DNA from: an uncultured SAR86 cluster bacterium | GTDB taxonomy: Bacteria > Pseudomonadota > Gammaproteobacteria > Magnimaribacterales > D2472 | NCBI GenBank assembly: GCA_905478035.1 | Contig: CAJQGX010000002.1 | Location: 1-60,751, forward strand | Length of the DNA: 60,751 nucleotides | Direction of reading: 5' to 3' | The notes under the pieces: generated by a model | Told to the model about the DNA's origin: nothing | What the model saw: the letters and a program-made list of their open reading frames with translations, nothing else | The model's database searches: none | Program-made: the position numbers and the translations under genes | Shown: positions 53,500 to 60,751 of the stretch, piece after piece | Position numbering within the stretch: the first letter of the stretch is position 1 | Layout of the letters: every line of letters starts with the position of its first letter

Positions 53500-53580
53500 G
53501 GAGATGCCGTTTGGGTCTCTATATATTAATAAGCATGCCTTCGGGGTGCTACTAAAAGTCGCTTATAAAGGAGGACTATT
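53500..53580 (+). promoter_or_regulatory. Candidate ROSE-type RNA thermometer in the hsp20 leader
   Basis: Three hairpins can be drawn. The first (53500-53520) and second (53532-53550) share an identical core: AU, a bulged G, CC, a 4-nt loop, then GGGU. Their outer stems differ but remain paired. The third (53557-53577) pairs AGUC with GACU and CUU with AAG and traps the ribosome binding site AAGGAGG (53568-53574). The 5' arm contains UCGCU, matching the UYGCU that faces the Shine-Dalgarno in ROSE elements. The ATG follows 6 nt later. Confidence 0.65.
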
Positions 53581-54033
53581 ATGATACTTAATTTTACTGA
53601 TCCGTTGTTTACAACAAGAGTACTAGGATTTGAACCGTTGTTTGATAGATTGCAAAGACTATCTGAATCAACAGACAGATCTTCGAATTATCCACCATAT
53701 AACATAAGAAAAGATGGAAACTTCTTTTCAATAGAAATAGCTGTTGCAGGTCTAACAAAAGAAGATATTGACGTTGAGCTTGCAAATGGAGTTCTTTCTG
53801 TGGGTTATGATGGTCCAAAAACAGAAGTAGTAAATGGCTCTGATGAGGTGGTTTATCAAGGAATAGCTCAAAGAGCTTTTAAACAACAATTTACTCTTTC
53901 AGAAGATGTAGTTGTTCAAGGAGCAGAGCTAATAAATGGACTTCTTACAATTAATCTAGAAAAAATAATTCCAGAGGAGAAAAAGTCTAAGAAAATCGAA
54001 ATTAAATCTCCAAAAAGAATTTCAAACAAATAG
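53581..54033 (+). CDS. Small heat-shock protein, Hsp20/IbpA family
   Basis: This 150-aa holdase protects unfolding proteins. The N-terminus FTDPLFTTRVLGFEPLFDRL resembles IbpA. The alpha-crystallin domain (about 35-130) has YNIRKDGNFFSIEIAVAGL, VYQGIAQRAFKQQFTL and ELINGLLTINLEK. A lysine-rich tail follows. The gene has a strong but probably masked ribosome binding site, a sigma-32-like promoter and its own terminator, so it is a stand-alone heat-shock unit. Confidence 0.94.
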   Translation: MILNFTDPLFTTRVLGFEPLFDRLQRLSESTDRSSNYPPYNIRKDGNFFSIEIAVAGLTKEDIDVELANGVLSVGYDGPKTEVVNGSDEVVYQGIAQRAFKQQFTLSEDVVVQGAELINGLLTINLEKIIPEEKKSKKIEIKSPKRISNK

Positions 54034-54052
54034 TTTTCTTCATTTAAAAATT

Positions 54053-54074
54053 TAGGGGTGCTTAAGCACCCCTA
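54053..54074 (+). terminator. Terminator hairpin after hsp20
   Basis: TAGGGGTGC/GCACCCCTA is a perfect 9-bp stem around TTAA, 20 nt past the hsp20 stop. The T tract after it is short (TCCTTT), so efficiency is uncertain. Confidence 0.75.
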
Positions 54075-54087
54075 TCCTTTCATAAGG

Positions 54088-54100
54088 TAAAATAAGTAAT
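54088..54100 (+). promoter_or_regulatory. -10-like TAAAAT seven bases before the dsbD-like ATG
   Basis: TAAAAT at 54088-54093, 7 nt, then ATG at 54101; no Shine-Dalgarno and no convincing -35. Candidate leaderless start. Confidence 0.35.
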
Positions 54101-56083
54101 ATGAAAATAATACAACTTTGCTTTCTACTTCTTGCCTATACCAGCTTTATATTTTCTAATACGGTTAGTACCGGACATGCTGAGGTTTCAATTGTCAAAA
54201 GCACCATAGTATCAAATGAAAATGAGCTAATTATAGGTGTGAAAATGGATATGCAAGACCACTGGCATACCTATTGGAAAAACCCAGGTGATTCTGGTGG
54301 ACCTTTAGAAATAACTTGGGGAATGCCAGAGGGTTATGAGGTAAGTGACATCCTGTGGCCAACGCCTTCCTTAATACCATATCCCCCATTAATGACTTAT
54401 GGGTATGAGAACTTTGTAATATTTCCAATACTAATAAAGATTCCAGAAGAAAATATTTCTGATAAATTTTCAGCAGATATAGATTTCTTAATTTGTGATG
54501 ATATATGTGTTCCAGAAAGAGCACTTATAGAGACTTCTTTTAGTGAGTTATCTAGTGATGCAAATCTTGATGAGATATATAGAAAAATACCATCAATAGT
54601 TTTACCAGTCATAACAAATGTAAAAAATAATAACTTAGAGCTAAGATTTTCATTTAATGAAAATATAGATGAAATATATTTTTATATTGAACAAGGCGAT
54701 GTTGTTCTTCATGCAAGCATGCAAAACTTAATTGAGGAAGAGAACAATTGGCTTTTAGAAATCCCATTAAGTGATGAGAGTAATTTATTAGAATCTATTC
54801 AAGGTATTCTCTCTATAAATAGTGAGTCATTTGTTATTGATGCTTCTTTATCAGATACAGAACAATCATCTGCTTCACTTTCAGTTTTTTCAGCAATTCT
54901 TTTTGCATTTCTTGGGGGCTTAATTTTAAATCTGATGCCATGCGTATTTCCCATTATTTCTTTAAAGGTTTTAAGTTTTGTGTCTATGGGTGGCGAATCT
55001 AAAAATAAAATAAGAACACATTCATTATTATTTTGCCTTGGTGTAATTTTATCATTCATAGTAATAGCTATTGTTCTTCTTGCACTTAAAAGTAGTGGCG
55101 TATTTATCGGGTGGGGTTTTCAGTTACAGTCACCTTTGATAGTAGCCGTGTTAAGCATGCTAATGTTTATTATTGGGCTTATTCTATTATCTGACATTAA
55201 TATTGGATCTTCATTAACAAGACTAGGCAATATAGGAGCTAATAAAACAGACTATTGGAGCTCTTTTTTAACTGGTATTTTGGCAGTAGTAGTTGCATCA
55301 CCATGTACTGCTCCATTTATGGGTGCAGCAATAGGCTACGCTTTAATTCAGCCATCTTTTGTAACCCTGCCAATATTCATTTCTCTTGGACTAGGATTCT
55401 GTATTCCATACCTCATGCTATCAATAAGACCTGAGTTAATATCCTCTCTTCCAAAACCTGGTCAATGGATGGAAACACTAAAAGAGTTTTTTGCTTTTCC
55501 TATGTTTGCTACTTCACTATGGTTAATTTGGGTCTTTAGTCTTCAAACAGGAACTGATGCTCTTATAGATCTAATGGTAAGCTTTCTTGTATTAGCTTTG
55601 CTTATATGGATTTTAAACAAACTATCTTCTAAAAATATAAAGATATTATTAATTTTAATTGGTTTAATTTTTACTACAATGCAGTTAAATTCAATAAAAA
55701 ATTTAGAAATCAAAAGTGTTAATAATGAGAACCAAGAAAATACTAAAATGTCTTGGTATCGTGGCATTGAAGAAGATTTCAAAAAAAGTAATCAGGCATA
55801 TTTAATTAACTTTACTGCTGCATGGTGCATTACATGCCAAGCAAACGACAAAATAGCACTCTCAAGGTCTTCTGTTGTAAATTACATGAATATTAATAAT
55901 ATTAATTATGTTGTTGCTGATTGGACTAATAGAGATAAAGATATATTAGAGGTTCTTAATATATACGGAAGAAGCGGAGTTCCTCTTTATATATTCTGGA
56001 AACCTGGAATGGGTAAACCTCAAGTGTTGCCAGCAATTCTTACAGAAAAGCTTGTTATGGATATACTTAGTCAGCAACTGTAA
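54101..56083 (+). CDS. Thiol:disulfide interchange protein, DsbD/ScsB family
   Basis: This 660-aa protein moves electrons from cytosolic thioredoxin to the periplasm. After a signal peptide (1-19) comes a periplasmic domain with Cys132 and Cys136 (ICDDICVPE), of the ScsB-like type (PF11412). The eight-helix membrane domain has Cys281 in LMPCVFPIISLK and Cys402 in ASPCTAPFMGA. The C-terminal thioredoxin domain has WCITC (Cys576, Cys579). It could reduce the TlpA-like lipoprotein at 41394. It stands alone between the hsp20 terminator and the next promoter. Confidence 0.92.
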   Translation: MKIIQLCFLLLAYTSFIFSNTVSTGHAEVSIVKSTIVSNENELIIGVKMDMQDHWHTYWKNPGDSGGPLEITWGMPEGYEVSDILWPTPSLIPYPPLMTYGYENFVIFPILIKIPEENISDKFSADIDFLICDDICVPERALIETSFSELSSDANLDEIYRKIPSIVLPVITNVKNNNLELRFSFNENIDEIYFYIEQGDVVLHASMQNLIEEENNWLLEIPLSDESNLLESIQGILSINSESFVIDASLSDTEQSSASLSVFSAILFAFLGGLILNLMPCVFPIISLKVLSFVSMGGESKNKIRTHSLLFCLGVILSFIVIAIVLLALKSSGVFIGWGFQLQSPLIVAVLSMLMFIIGLILLSDINIGSSLTRLGNIGANKTDYWSSFLTGILAVVVASPCTAPFMGAAIGYALIQPSFVTLPIFISLGLGFCIPYLMLSIRPELISSLPKPGQWMETLKEFFAFPMFATSLWLIWVFSLQTGTDALIDLMVSFLVLALLIWILNKLSSKNIKILLILIGLIFTTMQLNSIKNLEIKSVNNENQENTKMSWYRGIEEDFKKSNQAYLINFTAAWCITCQANDKIALSRSSVVNYMNINNINYVVADWTNRDKDILEVLNIYGRSGVPLYIFWKPGMGKPQVLPAILTEKLVMDILSQQL

Positions 56084-56095
56084 CATTTCTAATTT

Positions 56096-56124
56096 TTGGT
56101 TATAGGAATTAAAACCTTTATAAT
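56096..56124 (+). promoter_or_regulatory. Sigma-70 promoter for the YwaF-like gene
   Basis: TTGGTT (56096-56101) and a perfect TATAAT (56119-56124) are 17 bp apart, followed by an AGGAG ribosome binding site at 56151-56155 and ATG at 56163. Confidence 0.65.
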
Positions 56125-56162
56125 AACTTTCAACTAAATTTAATTATTTTAGGAGTGATGTT

Positions 56163-56867
56163 ATGAATGCTAGTCCTTTTATTTTGTTTGGAAATCTTCA
56201 TCTAATAACAATGGCTTTAATTATTTTTACAGCTGTTTTTCTTCCCTTAACCTGTAAAAATTTATCAGATTCTAGTAAATCATTAACTTCAAAAATTATT
56301 GCCTTTATTATTTTATCTCATGTAATTATTTCACCCTTTAAAGACTTATATCTACTTGAAAATCCATATCATTGGAAGGAAATTATCCCACTTCATATGT
56401 GTGATTTGTCTGAAATATTCTTAGCTTCATTTTTATTGGGTGGTCCAAAAATTTTATATAAATGTGCTTTCTTTTGGGGTCTTGCTGGCGCATCAATGGC
56501 AATTATTACTCCAGATATACCAGTGGTAGATCTTGATTATGCATTCTTCATGATTGGTCACGGGATGATTGTCATAGGTGTAATGTATGCAACTATATCT
56601 CTTAATAATCGCCCATATGCAAAAGATATATTAGTTGTTTCTGCCATAACTGCATTAGTGCTTCTTCCAATAGTTTACTTGGTTAATATTATCTTAGGTG
56701 AGCCAGCAAATTACTGGTATTTAACTGCAAAACCAGCAGGGGCAAGTTTAATGGATGCTTTTCCTGAGCCACCTCTTCATTTACTAATTACAATACCAAT
56801 TGCGATAGCAATGTTTTATTTAATCTATATACCTTATGCTATTAAAGATAAGTTATCGAAACAGTAA
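56163..56867 (+). CDS. YwaF/TIGR02206-family integral membrane protein
   Basis: This 234-aa protein has about seven membrane segments. Family markers are WKEIIPLHMCDLSEI, LYKCAFFWGLAGASMAIITPD, a histidine in MIGHGMIVIG, and ANYWYLTAKPAGASLMDAF. Function is unknown; this family is scattered across bacteria. It has its own promoter and a good ribosome binding site. Confidence 0.83.
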   Translation: MNASPFILFGNLHLITMALIIFTAVFLPLTCKNLSDSSKSLTSKIIAFIILSHVIISPFKDLYLLENPYHWKEIIPLHMCDLSEIFLASFLLGGPKILYKCAFFWGLAGASMAIITPDIPVVDLDYAFFMIGHGMIVIGVMYATISLNNRPYAKDILVVSAITALVLLPIVYLVNIILGEPANYWYLTAKPAGASLMDAFPEPPLHLLITIPIAIAMFYLIYIPYAIKDKLSKQ

Positions 56868-56908
56868 TAAAAAATATTTAAAATATAATTTAGTGAGAAA
56901 AAATAATT

Positions 56909-57994
56909 ATGGAAAATTTTTTAGAATTAATTAGCCAAGTATGGGATAGAGGATTTCTCGGAATTGATCTTGGCTCAATAATAACTTCTCTGGCTGTTAT
57001 CTTAGTAGCATTTTTATTTAGAGGGTTTGTGATTTCTGTGATTCTTAATGCACTTGGAAGGCTTGCAGATAAAACAGAATCAAAAATAGATGATGAGATA
57101 CTTAATGCTCTTAGAAAGCCTATAGGATTTATACCTGTTACTGTTGCTTTATATATATGCACATTGATATTACCTATTTCTGGTCTAGTTGGCGATATTG
57201 CTACAAATATTGTTAAAGCCTTTGTAATTTTTACTATATTTAGTGCTCTATCAAATTCGATTAAACCTATTTTTGTTGCTCTCTCTACTGGCTCTTGGCT
57301 CACAGCATCTATGCAAATGTGGCTTGAAAGAGCATCACGGTTTATAGTTTGGGTGATCGGAATTGCAATCATATTAGATATTTTTGGTATCCAAATTGGT
57401 CCACTAGTTGCAGGATTAGGGCTTTTTTCTGTTGCAGTTGCACTTGGTGCTCAAGATTTCTTTAAGAATTTAATAGCAGGTATATTAGTAATAGGAGAGC
57501 ATAGATTTCAACCTGGTGATCGTATAGAAGTTGCAGGACAACTGCATGGTATTGTTGAAACAATTGGCTTTAGATCAACCGTTATAAGAACATTTGATAC
57601 TGCTCCGATGACGATTCCTAATAAAGATCTTTCTGATGTAAAGGTTATTAATCATGGAGAAATGATAAATAGGCGGCTTAATTGGAAAATAAATCTAATT
57701 TATTCCACTTCTGTTGAACAATTAGAATCTATTAGATCAGAAATTAAGGATTATATTATTCATAGTGATGATTTTGTATCAGACCCTGAGCTAGATCCAG
57801 TAGTGAGAGTTGTTGAGTTAGGTGCTAGCTCAATCGATGTATTGATTGTGGCATATGCTGATCCAATGGGCTTTGCTGCATTTAATGAGGTTAAAGAAAA
57901 CTTAATATTCAATATTATGAAAATTGTTAAGGCTAACAATTCAGAATTTGCATACCCATCAACATCTCTATATGTTGAGAGCATGCCTAAATAA
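56909..57994 (+). CDS. Small-conductance mechanosensitive channel (MscS family)
   Basis: This 361-aa inner-membrane channel releases solutes on hypo-osmotic shock. Four to five membrane segments precede the pore helix and vestibule, marked by LVAGLGLFSVAVALGAQDFFKNLIAGILVIGEHRF (pore helix) and FQPGDRIEVAGQLHGIVETIGFRSTVIRT. The C-terminal beta and alpha-beta vestibule domains are complete. A TATAAT at 56884 lies 19 nt before ATG. The next gene starts 17 nt after its stop. Confidence 0.93.
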   Translation: MENFLELISQVWDRGFLGIDLGSIITSLAVILVAFLFRGFVISVILNALGRLADKTESKIDDEILNALRKPIGFIPVTVALYICTLILPISGLVGDIATNIVKAFVIFTIFSALSNSIKPIFVALSTGSWLTASMQMWLERASRFIVWVIGIAIILDIFGIQIGPLVAGLGLFSVAVALGAQDFFKNLIAGILVIGEHRFQPGDRIEVAGQLHGIVETIGFRSTVIRTFDTAPMTIPNKDLSDVKVINHGEMINRRLNWKINLIYSTSVEQLESIRSEIKDYIIHSDDFVSDPELDPVVRVVELGASSIDVLIVAYADPMGFAAFNEVKENLIFNIMKIVKANNSEFAYPSTSLYVESMPK

Positions 57995-58011
57995 GAAATA
58001 TAATATTTTCA
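57975..58011 (+). promoter_or_regulatory. Sigma-70 promoter ending 7 nt before the SLC13/RCK ATG
   Basis: TTGAGA (57975-57980) and a perfect TATAAT (57999-58004) are 18 bp apart. Only 7 nt separate the -10 from ATG at 58012 and there is no Shine-Dalgarno. This is the strongest leaderless-mRNA candidate in the window. The -35 lies in the mscS coding end. Confidence 0.6.
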
Positions 58012-59778
58012 ATGAGTGATCAGTACCTATTATCGCTAACAATTGTATCTTTATTAGGTCTTTTTATTTGGGGTAAATTTAGATACGATGCATTAGCATC
58101 TGGAGCTCTTGTAGTTCTTATTATTCTTGGTGTGATACCTGCAAATCAAGCATTTGATGGTTTTGCACATCCCGCAGTTATAACAGTTGCTCTTGTTCTT
58201 ATAATAAGTCAAGGTCTTAAAAATTCAGGTCTAACAGGACTTGTTGGAAAAATTATTGGAGGAAGGAGTTTTACTAAATTTCAATTTTTGATTTCATTAT
58301 TGCTTATAGCTGCAGTTTTATCGTCATTTATCAATAATATAGGTGCGTTGGCAATTTTACTTCCAATAACATTAAATATCTGTCAAAAAATGGATTGGCA
58401 CCCTTCTAGGTTTTTAATGCCATTAGCATTTGCATGTATTTTAGGTGGCATGAATACCACAATTGGAACTCCACCAAATATTATTATTTCTGAATATAAA
58501 TCAACAATATCTAGTGCTGGCTTTAATTTTTTTGACTTTTCCTATGTTGGTCTTGTTATTACAATCCTTAGTATTTTGTTTATAGCCATAATTGGAAATA
58601 AATTTATTCAGTTAAGAGAAAATTCTAATGCTGGATCATCCCTAATTGATCTAAAGGGATATTTATTTGAAGTTTCAGTAAATGATAATAGTTCAGCAAT
58701 TGGTATGACCCTATCTGCGTTTAAGAAAGAGGCAGGTGAAGATACTGAAGTTATAGGGATAGTTAGCGAATCAGGTGGAGTTAAAAAAGTTAAAAATAAT
58801 TTAAGGATTAAACCTGATCAAATATTAGTAATTAAGACACCTCCTGATGAGATAGGAACAATCCTTGATGTATTTGGCTTTTCAATTCCTGAAGAACTTC
58901 ATTCATTTAAAGACGAAGATTTAGAAGAAATTGAGGCAATGATCACTCCAGACTCAAGATTAATTGGAAGAAAATATGATTTCTTTTTAAAGCTAGCATA
59001 TGAAGAACTAAACCTTTTAGGACTTTGGAGAAAAGGATCTAAATATAGAACTAGATTAACTAGAGAAACTTTTAGAGTAGGCGACGTTTTACTTTTAGGT
59101 GTTAGAGATCTTGATGAAGAGGATGTAACTAATAAAATAAAGCACTTAGGATTAATGCCAATAAGACAAAGAGAACTTCAAACCATACCTAGTAGAAGTA
59201 GACTTTTAAAAGGCTTAATATTTTTTATGACTTCCATAATATTGGTAGCAATGAATATTCTGCCTACTGCAGCAGCATTTCTTTTATGTGTTCTTGGTTT
59301 TGCAAGAATTAAAATAATAGATAGTAATTTTTATAGAGATATAGATTGGCCAATTATAATTATGCTTGCTGCAATGATACCTATTGGAACAGCCCTACAA
59401 TCAACTGGATTAAGTGATGTTATATCATCAAATATATCCCTATATGCAGCTGATATGAGTCTTTTTTCGTTACTTTTCTTAATATTAATAATTACTATGG
59501 CAACTACAGATATTATTAATAATGCTGCTACTGCAGTTATAATGGCTCCCATATCTGCAGGCATAGCAATAGAGCTTGGTTATGCTATTGAGCCCTTTTT
59601 AATGGTGGTGGCTGTAGGAGCCAGTTGTGCATTTTTAACTCCAATTGGACATCAATGTAATACAGTCATTATGGGTCCTGGTAATTATAAATTTACTGAT
59701 TATTGGAGATTAGGTCTTCCTTTAGATCTATTAATAATAGCTGTATCGATCCCAATGATTTTATTTGTTTGGACATAG
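58012..59778 (+). CDS. SLC13-type anion permease with two RCK_C (TrkA_C) domains
   Basis: This 588-aa inner-membrane protein has an N-terminal membrane block (about 1-200) with FINNIGALAILLPI and LGGMNTTIGTPPNIIISEY. Two soluble RCK_C domains follow (about 215-290 and 305-380). A second membrane block contains TDIINNAATAVIMAPIS and FLTPIGHQCNTVIMGPG. This layout is shared with sulfate and anion transporters of the SLT/SdcS-like group; the RCK_C domains probably sense a nucleotide or ion. The substrate is unknown. It is distinct from the RCK-free transporter at 6615. Confidence 0.9.
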   Translation: MSDQYLLSLTIVSLLGLFIWGKFRYDALASGALVVLIILGVIPANQAFDGFAHPAVITVALVLIISQGLKNSGLTGLVGKIIGGRSFTKFQFLISLLLIAAVLSSFINNIGALAILLPITLNICQKMDWHPSRFLMPLAFACILGGMNTTIGTPPNIIISEYKSTISSAGFNFFDFSYVGLVITILSILFIAIIGNKFIQLRENSNAGSSLIDLKGYLFEVSVNDNSSAIGMTLSAFKKEAGEDTEVIGIVSESGGVKKVKNNLRIKPDQILVIKTPPDEIGTILDVFGFSIPEELHSFKDEDLEEIEAMITPDSRLIGRKYDFFLKLAYEELNLLGLWRKGSKYRTRLTRETFRVGDVLLLGVRDLDEEDVTNKIKHLGLMPIRQRELQTIPSRSRLLKGLIFFMTSIILVAMNILPTAAAFLLCVLGFARIKIIDSNFYRDIDWPIIIMLAAMIPIGTALQSTGLSDVISSNISLYAADMSLFSLLFLILIITMATTDIINNAATAVIMAPISAGIAIELGYAIEPFLMVVAVGASCAFLTPIGHQCNTVIMGPGNYKFTDYWRLGLPLDLLIIAVSIPMILFVWT

Positions 59779-59794
59779 TTTGAAATTTCCAATA

Positions 59795-60064
59795 ATGTCT
59801 GAAAATGATGATCTTGAAAAATATCTAAAAAAAATTCAAAAAATTTGTGTTCTTATGCATGACAAGAAACATAACCTAAAGAAATTTAATAATAAAAAAA
59901 CTATTGCTTTTACTTCTTTCTCAGATGGAATTAAGTACTCAAAACAGCCACATTATGTAATTCATTCATTAATAGATGAGTATTTTGTAAAAAAGAAAAT
60001 TTCAAATGAATTGCCTACTAAGATTGCTATGATTTTTACACACATAATAAAAAATAATGGATGA
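59795..60064 (+). CDS. Small protein of unknown function
   Basis: I do not recognise this 89-aa protein. I take ATG at 59795; a TTG at 59765 overlaps the previous gene. It is lysine-rich and probably helical, with LEKYLKKIQKI near the N-terminus and FTSFSDGIKYSKQPHYVIH in the middle. No signal or membrane segment is seen, so it is probably cytosolic. It overlaps the next small gene by 8 bp, suggesting coupled expression. Confidence 0.5.
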   Translation: MSENDDLEKYLKKIQKICVLMHDKKHNLKKFNNKKTIAFTSFSDGIKYSKQPHYVIHSLIDEYFVKKKISNELPTKIAMIFTHIIKNNG

Positions 60065-60239
60065 TGCCTTTAAAAGACCAAACAGGCTGACTGGAAAACC
60101 ATATGAGTCTGGATATGAAGATGATGATGGCAGAGTTTTTTATAAGTATCTAAATAAGCATGGTAATGATGGTTACTATCTAGAAGAATGGAAAAAAGAC
60201 ATGGAAACCTATTTAAGAAAAAAACAGGCTGAGGATTAA
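60057..60239 (+). CDS. Small charged protein of unknown function
   Basis: I do not recognise this 60-aa protein. It is highly charged, with GKPYESGYEDDDGRVFYKYL and a C-terminal helix WKKDMETYLRKKQAED. The tyrosine- and aspartate-rich middle could be a small binding module. Its ATG overlaps the upstream stop by 8 bp and its stop overlaps the convergent hydrolase by 4 bp. This tight packing supports a real gene. Confidence 0.45.
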   Translation: MDDAFKRPNRLTGKPYESGYEDDDGRVFYKYLNKHGNDGYYLEEWKKDMETYLRKKQAED

Positions 60240-60751
60240 TTTTTGCTTAAATCTGCCATAGCATCAATAATCTCATCATACTTTTGATAAAACTCTTTAG
60301 ATTCTCCCATTTTTTCAGTGATTGGCGCTACGACATCTGTACCTTCTTTTATAATACCAAGATTTAAAAGAGTTCTCGCTGTCATAACAGCAGTTGATAC
60401 TCCTGCCCATCTAAAATATTGAAGGGGGCCCCATTTTTGGATATCTCCATGATCTTTTTGAGTATATTTAGTTATTCTTGTAAAAACAATATCATTATCT
60501 CTGTCAACAAAAGTGTACTGGCCAAACTTACCACTTGTATTAAATATCTTACTATTATCGTCATGCTTGGAAATCCACCAATGAAGTGAATATCCTCTTT
60601 TTGGGCTATCAGGTGAAAAACCCCATACAACTCTAAATGTTTCATCTATAAAATTTTTAGGAATTATTTGCCTGCCATTCCAATTACCATTCCGCGCGAA
60701 TAATAATCCAAATTTTGAATACTCTTGAGCAGACATATCTACACAACAGTA
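60236..60751 (-). CDS. Beta-lactamase-fold serine hydrolase, C-terminal part (runs off the window end)
   Basis: The frame is open to the window edge: upstream of the first internal Met at 60736 it continues Y-C-C-V-D-M-S-A-Q-E-Y, so that Met is not the start. The segment MSAQEYSKFGLLFARNGNWNG, then GYSLHWWISKHDD and KFGQYTFVDRDNDIVFTRI, matches class C-like beta-lactamase/esterase proteins. The catalytic SxxK lies outside the window. The C-terminal ~50 residues contain VMTARTLLNLG. It is probably an esterase or peptidase rather than a resistance enzyme. The substrate is unknown. Confidence 0.85.
   Translation of the reverse strand, partial: YCCVDMSAQEYSKFGLLFARNGNWNGRQIIPKNFIDETFRVVWGFSPDSPKRGYSLHWWISKHDDNSKIFNTSGKFGQYTFVDRDNDIVFTRITKYTQKDHGDIQKWGPLQYFRWAGVSTAVMTARTLLNLGIIKEGTDVVAPITEKMGESKEFYQKYDEIIDAMADLSKN

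Noticed and set aside
56890-57372. 160-codon minus-strand frame antisense to mscS
   Set aside because: A mirror of the mscS membrane region with no ribosome binding site or recognisable domain.
1-60751. CRISPR arrays, insertion sequences, prophage or integron
   Set aside because: No regularly spaced repeats, transposase, integrase, phage structural genes or long terminal repeats were seen; the tRNA genes have no integrase beside them.

Overview
The window is a gene-dense, AT-rich chromosomal segment from a marine-type gammaproteobacterium. The gene orders tig-clpP-clpX-lon-hupB-ppiD, mltD-gloB/rnhA-dnaQ, purM-purN with hda and DUF2066, and dnaX-recR are gammaproteobacterial. The low GC, single-copy housekeeping set, TonB-dependent receptors beside peptidases, tiny intergenic gaps and pervasive gene overlaps suggest a streamlined surface-ocean lineage of the SAR86 kind. 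That placement is inference; no rRNA is present to test it. No insertion sequence, prophage, integrase or CRISPR array was seen.

Layout. 1-389: N-terminus of a TonB-dependent receptor, leaving the window. 651-4895: a compact operon of fabI, a SAM methyltransferase, a thiolase-like protein and a secreted M20 amidohydrolase. 4896-12097: a nutrient-scavenging block with gamma-glutamyltransferase, an SLC13-type transporter, a full TonB-dependent receptor and a divergent LysR regulator with a 23-bp palindrome at its start codon. 12084-16875: gltX, dnaQ, rnhA opposite gloB and mltD. 16872-20281: oppABC-type peptide importer without its ATPases. 20274-28278: ppiD, hupB, lon, clpX, clpP, tig and tRNA-His, the proteostasis block. 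28410-33251: glutamate dehydrogenase, GST, trhO and an opgB-like phosphoglycerol transferase led by tRNA-Pro and tRNA-Arg. 33507-38266: folD, DUF4389, gpsA, htpG, DUF4149 and tRNA-Asp/tRNA-Val. 38361-44696: EamA exporter, xseA, M23 peptidase, TlpA-like lipoprotein, wrbA-like flavoprotein, DUF2069 and sppA. 44688-49322: hda, a CDP-alcohol phosphatidyltransferase, DUF2066, purM, purN and DUF3108. 49308-53387: dcd, recR, dnaX, recX and two envelope proteins, one operon. 53581-60239: a small heat-shock protein, a DsbD-family protein, a YwaF-like protein, mscS, an SLC13/RCK transporter and two small unknown genes. 60236-60751: C-terminus of a beta-lactamase-fold serine hydrolase.

Regulation is the most interesting layer. 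The hsp20 gene has a sigma-32-like promoter and a leader of three hairpins, the last hiding a strong ribosome binding site: a candidate ROSE-type RNA thermometer. htpG also has a sigma-32-like promoter. dnaX carries a nine-A run placed so that slippage would give a 379-residue gamma-like product. All nine convergent gene pairs abut or overlap. At least seven genes have a -10-like hexamer 6-7 nt before ATG and no Shine-Dalgarno, pointing to leaderless mRNAs. All three tRNA units run directly into a protein gene.

Functionally the window combines cytosolic protein quality control, DNA replication and repair functions, purine and lipid enzymes, and an envelope apparatus for capturing peptides or gamma-glutamyl and acyl-amino compounds.
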